This document shows, piece by piece, positions 11,684-26,600 of a stretch of DNA of 64,000 nucleotides (position 1 is its first letter; the number at the start of each line of letters is the position of its first letter). Location: the NCBI GenBank assembly GCA_009760855.2, contig WPIO01000010.1:512501-576500 (forward strand), in the 5' to 3' direction. The translations under genes were made by a program, and so were the position numbers. This stretch comes from Cristatella mucedo (taxonomy: Eukaryota; Bryozoa; Phylactolaemata; Cristatellidae). Below the pieces are notes generated by a model, which was not told where the DNA came from, made no database searches, and saw only the letters and a list, made by a program, of their open reading frames with translations.

Positions 11684-14600
11684 CTGAAACGAGCAGATGA
11701 GACAAAGCGAAAGGAAGTGAACCAGCGCTTCGGAACTGCTAGGAACTGAATCGGTTCGTTGATATCGAATAAAAAAGCATGCTGTAAGCCTTGTTTGCTC
11801 AGAGGCTTACACCGATACAAGCATTACTAGCCAGCCCTTCAGCCTCGCTCAGCCACACGCCCCAGCAGCCAGAAATCCCAAGAGGCAGCGCCACGAATGG
11901 CTACTAGCTAAGTAATCCCGTCACGGGCAGAGCACTGGTACCAGCAAGATCGGGAGGACTCCCAAAGGTAGCCGGCAGTCTTAGCTAACTAATTACATCT
12001 GGGACATCGGGCTGCACGGTGTGAAGACTACAGGTGGGCCCATGCGCGCCGCGGCAAGCACCGCAAAAGTAGAGTGCTGATGAATGCATTAAAGGTTTTC
12101 CGATTGCCATTTCAATGGGCTGCCACAGGAGGCAACTCAAACTCAACTCCCAATGGATAGGTTGATCTAATGCTAATTAACATGGCTGGTACAAATCCTT
12201 CAAGCCCTCGGGCTTGCCGGGGCATAGAAGCTAGCCCGGGCTCTTTATTTAGACATCCACCGATCATGATAGCTGCAGTTTTTGTACACTGCCACTCCTG
12301 CGAGTGCACCGACCATCCTTGCAGCTTCTAGCTGCTCGATCACAGCACTCGGTCACAGCACCATCTGGGCAGCAGCCATGGGCAAGTCATGCTGTGCCAG
12401 CGTAGTCATAAAGTGAGAGCTGTTCAATCACTGTAATCCATCACCCAGCTGGTAGGAACCCGTTAACGGGCGCAGAGCGAGCTTGGCCAGACGAACACAT
12501 TGATACGCCTTCACCGGAGTGCTGTCACTGCGACAGCCTCGATCGTCCGTTTTGTGAGCCGGACCGTTATGACTGGATGGTGTGAACTCAGTCCGACGAT
12601 TGAGCATGGCCCCAGAGGGTCCTAGATCCTACATATTCCCACATCGAGCTGCCGAGCGACCAGTTGGAGCTTTTCCAGCTGCTTGAACATCAACATCGGG
12701 GCACGGGGGTGCCTCAGGGGGGATCTAAGTGCTAAGACATAGCGCTCGATCGAGCCCCGAAAGCAGAGGAGGGGAAAGGGAGAGTTACTCCCTGAGCTGT
12801 GAGTAGCAGAAACGGCTCTGCACTCGACTGCAGAGCAGCAGATCCGTCCCCGAGGACCCTGCTACTGAGCCAGCAACGGGTAATGGGCATGCGAATGCGT
12901 CTCTCTTTGGCTCTCACCACTCGAGTGCTACTTTACCTACGCTACGCTCTGCCCGCCCACCACGGGACTCACCTTTCGTGAGCTGGCACCAGGGATGGCG
13001 ATTCGGTGACGCTCCGCATCAGGTGCCAGATTACCGCCAGCAGGTGATACGGCTGCTGGACCTTTGTCTTCCAGCAAACATCCTGTCAATCAGTCCCCAC
13101 AAACGCTGCTGCGAAGTGGGCCGCCAAAGTACGTACGCAGCGGCGGCAGGCAGCAACGACCTGCGACAGCTGTGCTGTATGCAGCCGCGCTGCATGCCGG
13201 GTGGGGGATCTCGAGAGAGCCTCTCTCTCTCTCTGTGACTCTTTCGGCGTACCTTGGCTTTGAAAAGCTTGTCGTAGACGTCGAGGAGCCGCAGTGCGGA
13301 GACTCCGCACTCGCGCAGCGTCTCGCAGGCCCACGAGTCGGAGGCGAATCCCGCCGCGCAGCCCCGCAGCTCCAGCTCCTTCGTCAGGAACGCTGAGCGT
13401 GACGTACAAAGAAACGAGCAGCTGTGGCAGCACTCGAACAGCTCACAGAACGCCGGCCACTGCAGCTCGTCCGAGGGAGAGAAGGAGGGAGACAGAGAGG
13501 CTGAAGAAGCAGAGCTCACTGATGCACGAGGCTAAAAAGTGCGAGGAAAGCGCCAAAACCTGCCGGGCAACTGTCAAGTCGTACCTAGTGGGAAGTATCG
13601 GTCGGTCTGGCCGTATCTAGAAGCGAATCCGACCATTCGCTGACGTACGAGCTGCATCTGGCTATCCACCGACACGTGCAGCTTAAACTCTGCACGGGAG
13701 ACAACCAAGGGGAATTAACCACGGTCGACGATGCATGGACACTTCCGGTTACGACGTCAGCAGCATCGGTCGGACACCTACCTTGGGTCAAGATGTCAGT
13801 CCACAGCCTTTCGATTAGATTTACGTCGTAGTGTCCAGCCGCACTTATAATAGCCAGCTTGCATTCGGGAAGATCGAATGCTTGAGCAAAGTCGCTATAC
13901 AACTGCAAACGGGAGCTCAGCTCTCGGAAACACTCGCGACCATCAGAGAGGGGAATGGGGCGGAGCTCCCATGCCCCCAAGCCGACGAGCAGCAACCGAG
14001 CAGCGTGCGACTGGGCTAGCAGCCTGCAAGACGAGCGACCACTTGTGGTCTACGCTTACATAAATCGGAGCCCGAAGGGCGCAAACGCCTCCTTCTGACC
14101 GTCCACCCCCTCAAAAGCAATCAAGCACTAGACAAACCGGAAAGGAACTGCCACGAGACCACGTTTTCGCTCGTGCAACGACGAACCAGGTTGCGTGCAG
14201 GTCTGCACGGCACGACCACAGCGAGCCGAGTCGGCATGTGCACGCATGCCTAGGTCGGTGCTGCTGCTGCGCAGCTACGCTGGCTCCGAAAGTGCTCAGC
14301 CTCGTCGTACCGTGGTGATGTCAAAGAGCTCGCCATTGAGCTGCTTCATCGCCCGCTGTGTGTCCGGCGTCTGCAGCAGCACGCCGATAGCCTCGATAAC
14401 TTGCAGCTGAATCCTTGCAACCTGCATTCAATTCAAGCGATCGCAGACTGTGACCGCCGGACCAGATGAAGAGAAAGGCTGAGCGCCGAAGCTGACAAAC
14501 AGGAAGCAACGACAAACAGGAAGTAATGCTCGAGGAGGAGCTTAGCTGCAGCAACGCTGCGATCACCTCCAGCTTCTCCTCGAGCTCGTATAGCAGCTCG

Positions 14601-17600
14601 CCATCGCCCGTGCCACTTCTGAACGTGGCGCTTTTGGTGCTCATTATTGCACGCGAAAGAAACTCGACCCGCTCTTGCAAAGACACGTCGTCCCTGCAGA
14701 ATCGAGCACGAAATCGCCATCAGATCAACAGCACAGGCAGTCCTCTGTGAGCAGTGCCACGAAAATACCTCGAAGGATGATGGCAGCGAATGACTCCCCA
14801 CTTCGATAGGGGGAGGGGCTGGGCACACATGGCCGAGTTGGCCCGCAATCCAAAAAAAACAAACAAAAACGAACAAAGCCCATGACCACCTGCAAAAGCA
14901 GCCAAGTGAGGGGCTACATCAATAAGGAAATCTTCAAGCTTGGCTGCACAAGCAGGCGCGCGGCGCTGCTGGCATCGGAGGAGATGCGGCAGGGCGTGAT
15001 GGCCTGCAGCGCTGCGCACTGCACAGCAGACGACGGACTGGGCTGCGGCGGGCTGCTCGCTCTACCCGGGTCGATCTGCCAGTCGGTTGAGTATGCGAGC
15101 GGCTGCCGGGAAGTTTCTTGTCTTTTCGTAATACTTCCACAGTATGTCCAACGTCTCGATGCTGTCGTGGAGCGCGACGTTTCTCTTTAAGAACTTCTCC
15201 AAAAATGGCGAGTTGATCTCGATCAGCTTATCAGTCAGGTCATTGTTGATAAGCCATTTATAGAGAGAGGCGTGGAAAAGTTCATCTGGGACTTTCAGAG
15301 CAGCCATATACATGCGTTCAGCCTGAAAGCAAGAGCCAGAATCAACCGGCATGGGCCGGTCGAGAGTTGCAACAGCAAGAGCGTCCCGTGCAAGGCTTCC
15401 TGCACAATCGACAGATGCCAGTCCACCCTCCCTTGAAAGGGTCTGTCGTTTCCCAGCCTATCAAAAAAGTGCGGTAAGACGCTAATTAGAGCATGAAGGC
15501 AAGCACCTCGGGTGAGCACAGCCGTGTGGCCACGATGTGGCGATGACGCCAAGACTCAAGCAGCTGAATCAAGATCACAGATCTCAAGCAGCTGAAACGA
15601 CCAACGCAATATAAAATGTATAACTAGCTCAACAAACAGGGTGAGGTGTGTAAAGCTCAAGGCAGTCCGAAAAGACGGGTCACATGACCACGACATCCGG
15701 CGGCAGCGGTGCAATGCTGAAGCCGGTCGCGACGGCCCAGCAGAAACCACGTTGGCCCTCAAGCACTAACGTACGCTGGTAAGAGAAAGCAAACCATCCT
15801 TCGGACGAATCACGTGTCTTCACGAATCACGTGTCTTCACATCAAAGTGAAGACGTTGCAGGTAAACGAATGCTGCACTGCGGCTGCTTAGCACGGCGAC
15901 CCGAGATCGTCTGAGCGATACCTCGCACAAACGCAGGAAACGTATTGGAGCCTATCTACATAGGGGGGTGGAGCATGAACCAGTCCGAAGCCACCCCCTT
16001 ATGCTTGCACTCGATCGTGCATCGTCGCAATAGCCGGTAAAGTCGTAGGTGAGAAACACCCGCCTGTAGTGGCGCGTCCAACCGGCACTGCGACCAAGCG
16101 CATTCGCAAATCTACGCCAGTTCACCCCTGGCCAGCCGGCCCAGCGAGAATGCTACAAGGCAGGCAGACGGCAGTGCGAGCGAGCACTCACAGTTTGCTC
16201 GGCCTCGGCCGACGTGAGCAGGCTCGGATCAGAAGGAGACGGCGGCCCGGGCTTCGTCGGAACGCTGGGCACGTGCGGGTGCTCCTGGCTGGCAGCCAGA
16301 AGGTAGCTCAACACATCCGTGACGCAGCGATAGCAGTCCACCCTAAAAGCGCAGCAGGCACGCACTCGTCGACACGGCCATCCGTTGGCCAGAAAGTCGG
16401 CAGCTCAGACGTGGCAGGCCCCTCAGTGGCCACCTCGCAGAGAGCGGCCTCCAACTCGTCACGGCGTCGGAGCAGACAGCAAAAGGAGGAGAAAGCAAAG
16501 AGCATAGAATATAATGTATAGATAAATTATATCTCGAAGAGCATATACCGGGCGCTGTAGGCTTGCAGGCCCTGGAAATCGTCGGCCGGTTCTCCGTTGT
16601 TGTAATAGTCGAGGCCCTTGCCCAGCGGGTCGTACTTTGCCGCTGCCGTCAGACAAAGGTCAAGGATGCTGTCGAACCCTTTCACCGACACGAGTTGCTG
16701 ACAGACAGACTGAACGTCGATGTGAGCAGTGACTTGCTTGTACGCCTACCGACAGGCAAAGCGTGGCACGAGTTCATCCATCAATAGCCACACGGGGACA
16801 CATATTTAGGGCCACAGGCTCACAGTATTCGGCCCCAAAAGCAAGCAGGAGGGTGGACGAAAGCCCGAAATGGCGGCACCAGCGCGAGGCACATAGCCAC
16901 CCATCGCTTAAAATAAGTGGCCGCTGGGTTATCCTTACCAAATTGGCCTCTTTGATTAACCTGGCCCGCTCGTGGGCGTTCGGAGCCGTTTTTGCCGACT
17001 GTATCATCTCGTTTGCCTGTTGTTTCGAACAAGCAGATCACACGCGACCGCTGCCACTAACCGCTCCAGCAGCAGCAGCAGACGGCAGCTTTCGCAGTGA
17101 AGACAACAGTTACCTTGGAGCACAGAGCGTCGTCGGTACTGTACAGAGAGGGGCAGACCTCCCTCAATCGTGAGCTTATAGCATCGGTCGGTGCGTTGTC
17201 GCCCAGATACTGGTCGACCAGTCGAGAAATCAATGCCGCGCACATCTGCAGCACGGCGAACGCAAAGCGAAAGCTGAGGAAGCAGCAGCAGCAGATGATC
17301 GCAGCAGCAGAAGCAGCAGATGATCGCAGCTGCAGCAATTGCTGCCTCTGCCAAAAAGAAAAGCGCATCCACAAAGACGCCGAGCAGCGAGAAATGGGCG
17401 GGAGCAGGCGCAAGCGTCCGACAGCAGCATTAACATAATATATATATATATATATAATACAATTCATTTGTATGGCGCCCCAAGAGAACTTAATCTCTAT
17501 TCAGGCGCTTCACATATGCCTCCGGGCTCGAGCCCACGACCTCAGCCAGACCTTGGTCGGGGGGGGGGCGAGCACCTTAACCGCTCGACCAAACCAGCTC

Positions 17601-20600
17601 GGGGCATTGGCCTGGAAACTAGCTTGCAGAGCAACGGCACCGGCTGCCATCGAACGGGGGCGGGGGGGGGGGAGGGGTGCACGTGGCACGCTTCATCGCG
17701 CACCTCCCGTCCTTGCAGCAGCAGCTGTCGGAACGTCATCGAGCGAGCCTGCTCCAGCAGCTCCTTGGGCAGCCGTCGGGCGATGACGTGAAACTGGTGC
17801 TCGCAAAGCACCCTCCACAGACCGAGCACCTCGATGCAGCACTTGAGCAGGAGCACCACCTGCTGCAGCGACGTCCGCTCCTTTAGCTGCGCGTCGCCTG
17901 CAGAGGACAGAAAGGCAGAGCGAGCTTGAGAGGGCGGCTCGCGGCAGGAAGGCCAGCGTGACGAGCCGTGCGCCTCTGCCGGAGCGAGCCGCCGATCAGT
18001 GATCGCGCAGCCGGCTTGCTGCTCCCACCAGACGCCAGGAGAGGGGGTTCGCGAGCGATCGGAGCGATCAGAGCCCGATGGACAGCGAAATGCATGCAGC
18101 ACGGCTCGAAAAAACGCCGAGAAAAGATCGAGTGTGGCCGTGACAGAAGGCACGAGCGAGCAGGGTCGCCGGCTCTGAGCCGCCGCTCGATGCCGGCTCA
18201 TAGCCGGCCGATGGCCGCTCTGCAGTTTTTGCCGGCGCCACTCACTTTGCAGCCTTTTCTTCGTCTGCTCATCGAGCTGGGAGTAGCCGGCAAGCCTGCC
18301 GCTGTTCCGATAGGCGACTGCTGCGGCCTGCAGCCCAGTGGAGCTGCAACGGTAAGCGGCGGCGGCCGCTTTGGCTTCAGGCGAGAGCTCGGCTGCTCCA
18401 AGCGCTCGCTGCCTAGAAATCGCCTACCCCCTAGTATAAGTACGATTATGCCCGGCCCATTTACAGTGCAAGAACTGGCACGCAAGAGAAATTTTTGGTC
18501 GCACCGTATCGGTTCGGGTCTCTAGCGAATAATAACAGGCTTCACCTTGCTATTTTTCACTCAATTAAAAGGTGAGCAAAAGTTACCCGTCTCGTTTATC
18601 TTTACCGGTAATGAATCGAGGGCACATAATACCGGCTATCCCACAGCAAATAGCTCGCCACAGTCCCAGGAGCCGAGCAAGTGATGTCGACAAAGTAAAA
18701 ATAAAATCCTGCTCAGATCTGGGCGGCGGTCATCGGCTGCCAACAGCTTGCCTACGAGGTAAACCAATGTGTGCAGAATCAGGCCCCCCTACCCGCTTGG
18801 TCTGCCTTCCTCTAGCTTGGCTGGAAGCAATCGGCAACGGCAGACAACCCCAAACGCCGGCTTGACAAAACACGAGCTAGTGACGACAGCGATGTGTCTG
18901 CATCGAGCTTAGACAGTGCCCTGAGCGGCAACGCCCACCGGCTACATTCCTCTAATACCAGCGAACCTCGGAGGCGGTGGAGCAGGCGCCTGCGGGCCCC
19001 TCCCCCTCCCCCTGCAGGCAGGGGACGTGAGCGCTGCAATAGCGACTTACCTCTCGGCAGACAAGGCCAGCAGTTGCGACTGAGCGCTCAACTGCATGCT
19101 GCGGTTGGCAAATGCAAGAAGCCGAAGGAGGTGCTCGATGAACCAGCCTGCCTCGTCTGCTGATATGCGACTCGTCGGCTACAGCGCGACCGAGCCCGTT
19201 GCCACTATCCGCCGCTCGCACTTGCACACGATGAGCAGGGAATCGCTCAGGCATAAATCACTTGCATACGGCAAAGCCTCGAGCTCCAGCGGCAGAGCGC
19301 GCTCGGCTGCGCTTACCACTACAACCGTATCGCCGTTGGCAGCCCGTACAGCTGCGTCGCCGACCAGCTTGGAATTCCAAAGGGGCCTGCAATTGAAACA
19401 GACTCGCTTCAGGCCGGCTGTGTGTGACACTAGGCGGCAATGCGCTAGGTAGGACTCCGACGGTAAGCCGTAGCGAGCAGCCGTGCTGTGAAGCAGCCTT
19501 TTTCAGTTCAATGCACTATTTTAGCTTAATCGTCACTAATAACGATAGTAATTAGCAACCTTGACTACTGTGCAATCTTAGGAGCCAGCCAGCCAGGTAG
19601 TGGAGTGTGCATCCATAGAAAACCACGAGAAATCCGGGCTGCACTTCCTGTGCGCTTCTTTACACGGTTGTATAGCTGTGCTATTGGCCACAAAACTTCG
19701 GTAATACCCTTTGGAAGCGGCCAAAACGGGACATGGACATACCGGGACGCGATGTAACGGCTTAATCGCAACACACAAAAGACATTGTGCTTGCCTGCAT
19801 TTATACACCGACTTTTGTGGTGGCACTGGATTGGTGTGCTGCTGTGAAGGCTCAAAATAAAAATTCCTGAAGTGTTTGCTTAGCTGCATCACGGCCAGAT
19901 CACGGATTGAGCTTTCATAATCTATCTTGGACTTAAACAAATTGTTGACCACGTGGCATAACATATACAAAGCAATGGCAAGACGTTCTAATAACATTGG
20001 GCCAACAGGGCACAGGGCGTTTCCTCCGTTCAGCAAAGCTCTACAAAACTTCTCTTCCGGCCGGGTACACACGTACCCTAGGATTCTGCTTAGATAGAGA
20101 CAAAAGCCATCGTGCTTTGCAGAGAACGTCACCACATCAGCAGTGCCAGCGGTCAGCTGCTGCTGCTGAAAGGATGGGGCCTGCTGGCCCGGATGCGGAG
20201 TCGACACTTGATGTGGCAGGAAAGCTACAAGACGATACGCGAGCTTGCGTGCAGCGATCACGTGAGCATGCAACACCTCGAAACATGCCGGCCGCTACAG
20301 CGCCTGGTGGGGATAGCTGCGCATACCACTGGAGCCGCCAGGCACTTGGCTGTAGTAGGCCATGCTGCCATCTGCAGAAGGCGACTGAGTGGCACTGGCA
20401 TACTGAGGCGACATGACGGCGCCGCCGCCGGCTGGTGTGGCCGGCACAGCAGACGCATAGCCTGGACCCACGGTGCTCGGAAGCGGGTGGCTGACAAAGT
20501 GCGGCTCGCCGCCGTGCAGGAAAAAGGCGCGAGCGGCCCACTCGGCCACCTGCAACCGGACGTGCGGCACGTGCTGCACAGGACGTGCCTCGGGCTACTG

Positions 20601-23600
20601 CGACTCGCTGCAGCGAGAGCGGTTGGCGCAGAGTGCCGCTGACAAGGCAGCTAGCTAGCTAGCCAGCTTACCTGTGCATCCGGCACAAGATTCGAGCAGG
20701 CCAGTATAAGAGCAGTGGCGCAGGCCTGGTGAGCCTAGGGTAAAAAATAATAATAACGACAATCATAAATACATCCCAGCCACTAACAGGAGCTTGCCAC
20801 TCATGGAGCTCGCCATTTACCGATGCACCGTGAAGAACAATACATTGCAACAAAAAAAACGCTGTATGTAGTCTAAGAGATATCTGCTTGCTGTCTTGGT
20901 CGGAAGTATTAACTTGTATAATATATTTCAGACGGCAGACTGACTCAAGTGATCATGCTCTATCAGTTGGCAGAATGGGCATCGGCTCGTGCCATCTGCT
21001 GCAGTGGCCGATTATGGTCTGAACACCTTGCTACTAGCGACACTAGCAAGTGCCGTGCTACTAGTGAGAGCTGTGAGACTTCGCGTGGTATTAGTGGACA
21101 GGAGTGCTCACTTGCACCACGATCTTACGCCCGAGTCCCACTTTCTGAGCTGGCCCGACATTTTCCAACACTGGGAATCAAACCAAATCTAAAGCATTGC
21201 CGAGTTTTAAAAATCCGGGCCAAAAATACTGCCACGAGGTAAATTTATTATAAGGAGGCAATAATGTTGCAAATTGTCCATGCTGCCACCCGGTTTTCGC
21301 TGTGGAAAACGTGCAAAATTAACTTGCCTGGCGGTTTCAAACAGGTTCTGAAACATTTATGGTTTATGGAATATAGTTTTTGGTGGCAGCATCAGAACAT
21401 GGCGAAGCAAGAATTTTTTGAGGTGCACAAGTAGCCCCCTCTCGAAAAAATCACTCAACGAATGTGTTGAGCATGCTTTCAGGAGTGGTCCAGGTTTAAG
21501 GCATCCGGTATTAAGCTTGCACATACATAGGCCAGAACTAGGTTGCAAGAAGTGAAGTTAAAACGAAAAGCTAGTCAACAAAGTTTCCTGATAAAATAAA
21601 AGAAGCTGTATAAAATAATTTACAAGTCTTGGCAAACGCCTTCTATGCCAAAACCGTGTTGACCATGTACTAAAAGATTCCGTTGAGATTATGAGAAAGT
21701 AGTTCAATTTAGTACATGAGTTTGGCAAGCTGAGAGTTAAGACATAGGAAATGATTTAAAGAAATAAATATTTAAGAATTAAAATTTTCACACTCCTTGT
21801 TTATTATAAAATGCTGCTGGTTAGTTTTCGTTTCCAGCGTGTCATCGATTACTTATATTGCTTTAAAGCATGTCAGGCCTATGGTTGTGCACACTCAAAA
21901 TAGCATTCTTAAAACCCTTGATAAGAAAGCAAAATATCCCACACGGTTGAGATACATTTTTAAAGAGGCAGCACTTAGTGCATCCACTAATCTTACTTTG
22001 CAGTGCTCACACGGCGCTTGAAAAGTAATATCCTTCGAAAATAGCGAACGTATCAGAACCCAGAAACTGCACCAGATACTACAAAGATAGGGTTATTTTG
22101 CATGCTTTTAAACTTCGTTAGCAAACCAATGCAGTAGCATAAATAATAAATATTAGCTGATTCAACAGCCTCATTTTGCATGGCAACAGAAGAGCCTTAA
22201 CGACTATTGCCACCACTTGCAGTTGGCAATAAAGCAGGATTCGAACCCAAAACCTCGGCCATGGAGAGCACCTTACCTCCTGGGCCAGCGGTTCTCACGC
22301 TCTCCCACATTTCGCACACAATAATTTTATGGTTGGGGTCGCCACAACATGAGGGACTGTCTTAAAGGGTCGCGGCATTAGGAAGGTCAAGAACCACAGA
22401 CCTGGGCTATCAGGGCATGCACTATGTGTAGCCAATATTGCTAACTTGTGCTAAACCTTACGTTCTGGTAAAATTTCGTTGGCTAGCAGTCCACAAAACC
22501 TGAAATACTCGAGGCTGATTCTTGATCCCTGAGGTGCATACATTTTCAGGCTGCACAATAACGACAACAGATCATAGCTCTGATAGGGCTCATCCTGAAT
22601 CCATACGATAAGGTCTGACTGCGATCCAGAGCACCGAAAGGCGGTCGAACAACGGCTGCACAATATAAAAGGCAAGGATAATGCAAAAAAACAAGCAAAA
22701 AAAGCTCTGCTTGCATCGACAAAAGCGAATACCTGCTTGAATGCTGATGCCACATAAAACATAATGGAAAAACGAGAGGCCAGCCAGAATGACCAAACTT
22801 GTACAAACTGGAAGCAAAGCATACCTTATGCATTTTGAAGAAGCTGTCAACATCAGCACTGTCGGGTCCACCACTTGCAACAAGCAGATGGCGAAGCTGG
22901 TCGACAGGTCGAAGCTTGTTGACTATGTAGCTACCCTAGAAGAAACACGTCGATGCACGATCGGCAAGGAGCCAGGACCTGATCTCGTCTACGTAGGCCT
23001 GGTGTGCAAGAAACAGCTGGGCGGCATCAACTGCCCAAGAAGCCTTCACACATTAAAAGCATACCGGCATCAAGTCACGCCTTGCTGACAGCTGATACAG
23101 CTACAGCAGCAGGCTGCCATCTGGCAGACAAGAATAGACATTGATCGCCATCATGTCTTCTGGACGAATAAGTGGAGGCACTGTCGGATGCCCTTAAAGC
23201 ATGAGGTAGAGATCCCCGAGTGACATTCAAAGCCGTACACGCCGCCAGGCCCTTCTAGTGAGTTATCTGAAGTCAACCACTACGACTATCACAGGCCGAG
23301 TCTCGGATATTCTGCCGAGAAGCACTGAAGTGAACCAACCTGAAGAACTTAAGTGAGAAGCGCTGAAGCATTCCCATACTGAACTAGCAGAGGGGATTCG
23401 CACCCCAACACCATAGCATCGAAGCAAAGAATGACCAGAGAAACCAAGTTGCATGTACTGCATGCAACCCATGGTGCATCCAAGTGAGAAAATAGGCACA
23501 ATCATAGACTCGGTCAGCAAAAAAACATGCAAGTTAAATGGGTCCAAAACTAAATAAAAATGACCCAATAGAGACAAAAGCAGCTAAGTGGCAGACATGT

Positions 23601-26600
23601 CTAAGACTCGGATTTGCACATTCAGAGGCGCTTACAACATCCATAACAGCTGAATCATTGTAAAAGAAGGATAATAATTCATGTGTATAGCAACCTCAGA
23701 GAGCTTCATCTCTTTCTAGGCGCTTTACATACACAGTAAAGGAAGCATGATTATTCAGTTACTGGTATGATGCACAGTGTCATCATGATGAGTCCCAAGG
23801 CATATGTGAGGCGCCTGGTGATTAAGTTCCCTTATGGCGTTACACGAAGGAATTAATTTTTAGTATTAGTGGTAACATGAAAAGTGTCAACATGCAAATG
23901 TGGTTTGAGGTAGCATATCGATTGCCAGCAAGCATAATCACATAAAGGACAAGTCACAAGGACACAACAAATGCTGTTGGAAACAGGAGTGTTTTAGTTT
24001 CTCTTTAAATGTTGTCAAGTCAGGGATGCCGTTACGTCAGTCGAGAGTGAGTTCCAGGCTTTGGGAGCATAAGAACTAAAGGCACGGCCTTCAAAGGATT
24101 TCAGATTGAGGCATAGCTAAGCCATTTGGGTTAGAAGAGCGGTTGATACGATGCCTAGCTTGGTTGGGGATGAGTTTCGATCGGCTATGCCTAGCCTGGT
24201 AGGGGAGCAGATCTGATAGGTAGGCTGGAGCCAGAGAATGAAGGGACCTAAAATTGAGTAAACAGAACCTTGAAGTCGATAAGCAGGTTGATTGGGAGCC
24301 AGTGCAGGTCGGCGAGAGGTGATGTGATCAGGCAACTGCGCCGCTTACGATAGACAAGCCTAGCTGCAGAGTTTTGCACCAGCTACAGACGCCTGATTGC
24401 ATTGGCTGGTAGACCAGCAAGCAATGAGTTATTGAAGTCGAGACAGGATGTCGCATATGTATGGATCATGTTGGATGTAATGTCCCTGTCTAAGCAGTTC
24501 CGAATTTTCGCAATGCTAAGTAACTGAAAGTAGGCAGACCTGACTGGGGAACTGATGTGGTCGTCTAGTGAGAGGTCATTTTGAAACCGGACACCTAGAT
24601 TTCGTGCAGATTCTAGTGTAGATAGAAGTTCTAGCTGAGCCGATACAGAGCACAAGAAAAAAAGACAGGTACAAGAAAATTCGGGAATCTATTCAGCATA
24701 AGTGCAAACACAAACACACACAAACCTGTGCGCTCAGGAGCACAAACTTTCTCGGATCCTCCATGTGCTGAGTGACCACCAGTGGCGGAGAAGTGGCGAC
24801 GTTGCCTTGCATGGCAGGATCCTGCGTCCAGCTGACCGGTGCCAATGGCACTTCGTCGAGAGCCCAAGTTCTTCCTGACAGCTGCGAGATCGCCTGAAAT
24901 GCCGAGTCTCGAGTCTTAGCGCCATGAGAGCTCAAACGCCAGACCACATACAAAATAAAGCAGCCGAGCCAGTGCTACACAAGTTCACTGTTGAGGCTCA
25001 CTGTTGTCCAGGTACAAGATCGTAGAACACCACCAGAGACAGGTCAGTTTTCAAGAGGAGGCCAGCTCTACGTTGCTCGGTAAATTGTACAAAAACACGT
25101 GCCTCACCTCATATGGGAGTGAAAGTCGTTCAATAACCTCAAACATTAGCAAAGATGATGTCCGTGATCGAGGCGAGGATAAAATGGAATGGGGCAATGT
25201 CACCCATGCCGACCAACAGCGGCGAGTGATAACCAGCAGACCGTTCGAGACGATCCTCTTGTTTTATACAGCTCATATAGCCTGCTGCCAACACATGACC
25301 AGGACAAAGCCAGCCAGGAACCATCAGACGGTGGCTTGCAGAGCAGCAGGCCACATCAGGCCTGCACGGTATGAGTCACAGCCTGGGAGTGGGTGACGAC
25401 CTTGATACAAACTTTGAATACAATAGAGGCCTGGCAGAGGACACCAAGCCAATAAAATGCTCACAGAGATGCCCCTCACTCAACACTTAACACATTGTAC
25501 CGAATTACTCTACCACTTTAGCTAAGAGAACCGATTGTTGGAATGCCCTTGAAACAGAAGGTGGGCCCTATGGCCATCTGGCTTCAATTAATCACAAATC
25601 TGGCTTCAGTGAGTTAAGAAAGGCCCATGTAATGTACACTGTCTACATCAAATGTCGGGTACCCGTCGGGCACAAGGCATTAACACTACTGCAATGTAAT
25701 GTATCTCCGTCTGTAACTCCACAAAGCCACAAAGACTTTGTGGGTGTTGCGCAGGAGAGTTTTGTATAGTGCACTCACAGCCTAAGCAGCTCTACGTACG
25801 CATTCGGTAGCCAACAGACTTCATCTCACTCGACAAAGAGAAAGTGGGTAGCATAGCAGAGTCAGAAGAGCAGTTAAGGTAGTGAGTAACATGGAAGTAG
25901 CAGCTCATGACCACTGGAAAGGATGTGCCATAGTCAGCAAATCTAGGACCTGCAGAGCAAAAGCTTCGGTTGCCAACGGTCTTTAAGCGGAGGAATGGAA
26001 CGGCTAATTTATTGTTCATACAGGACCTGAAAGGCTGAAACTGGTGCAGCAGTTCAGCTAGGTATGGAGGAGCCAAGCCGTGGAGGGCCTCGTGGGTCTG
26101 CATAAGAACTTTGCTCTGTATCTGTTGATCAACCGGCAGCCATCATAGCTCTTTTAGGAAAGAAGACACGTGGTCAAACCTCTGGGATTTGCAAACTAGC
26201 CTTTCAGCTATATTCATAGCCAGCTGCAGTGGCCTAGTGACTTTTTTTCATGAGCCCGGTAAAAAGGGAATCGCTATAAAAGCCCTATAAACATCAGCCT
26301 CGGCTTTCAGCATTCGCATTATCAGTGTCAAATACATTAACAAGCGAATGTAGAAAACAATGCAGATCATAAACATACATGACAGCAGAATCAGAAATGG
26401 AGTACTATTTCAGTCGGCTACAGCTAAGAAGCATTTCACCCACTAGCACATCCACAGGAATTGAAACAGGCTGCTTGAAACACCTGCTGGTGCACGGAGC
26501 TCTTTGGGACACCAGTCTTCAGTCAACATTAAACATCATCGTGGCTTCGTAATAAGAGAAAACTAAACCCGACTTGACATTATTCTACTCTATGCATAGT

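Noticed and set aside
19578-20276. 232-codon minus ORF as one exon
   Set aside because: Only 20077-20206 matches NUP155. Homology stops at a GTACGT donor and resumes in 19317-19386 in phase.
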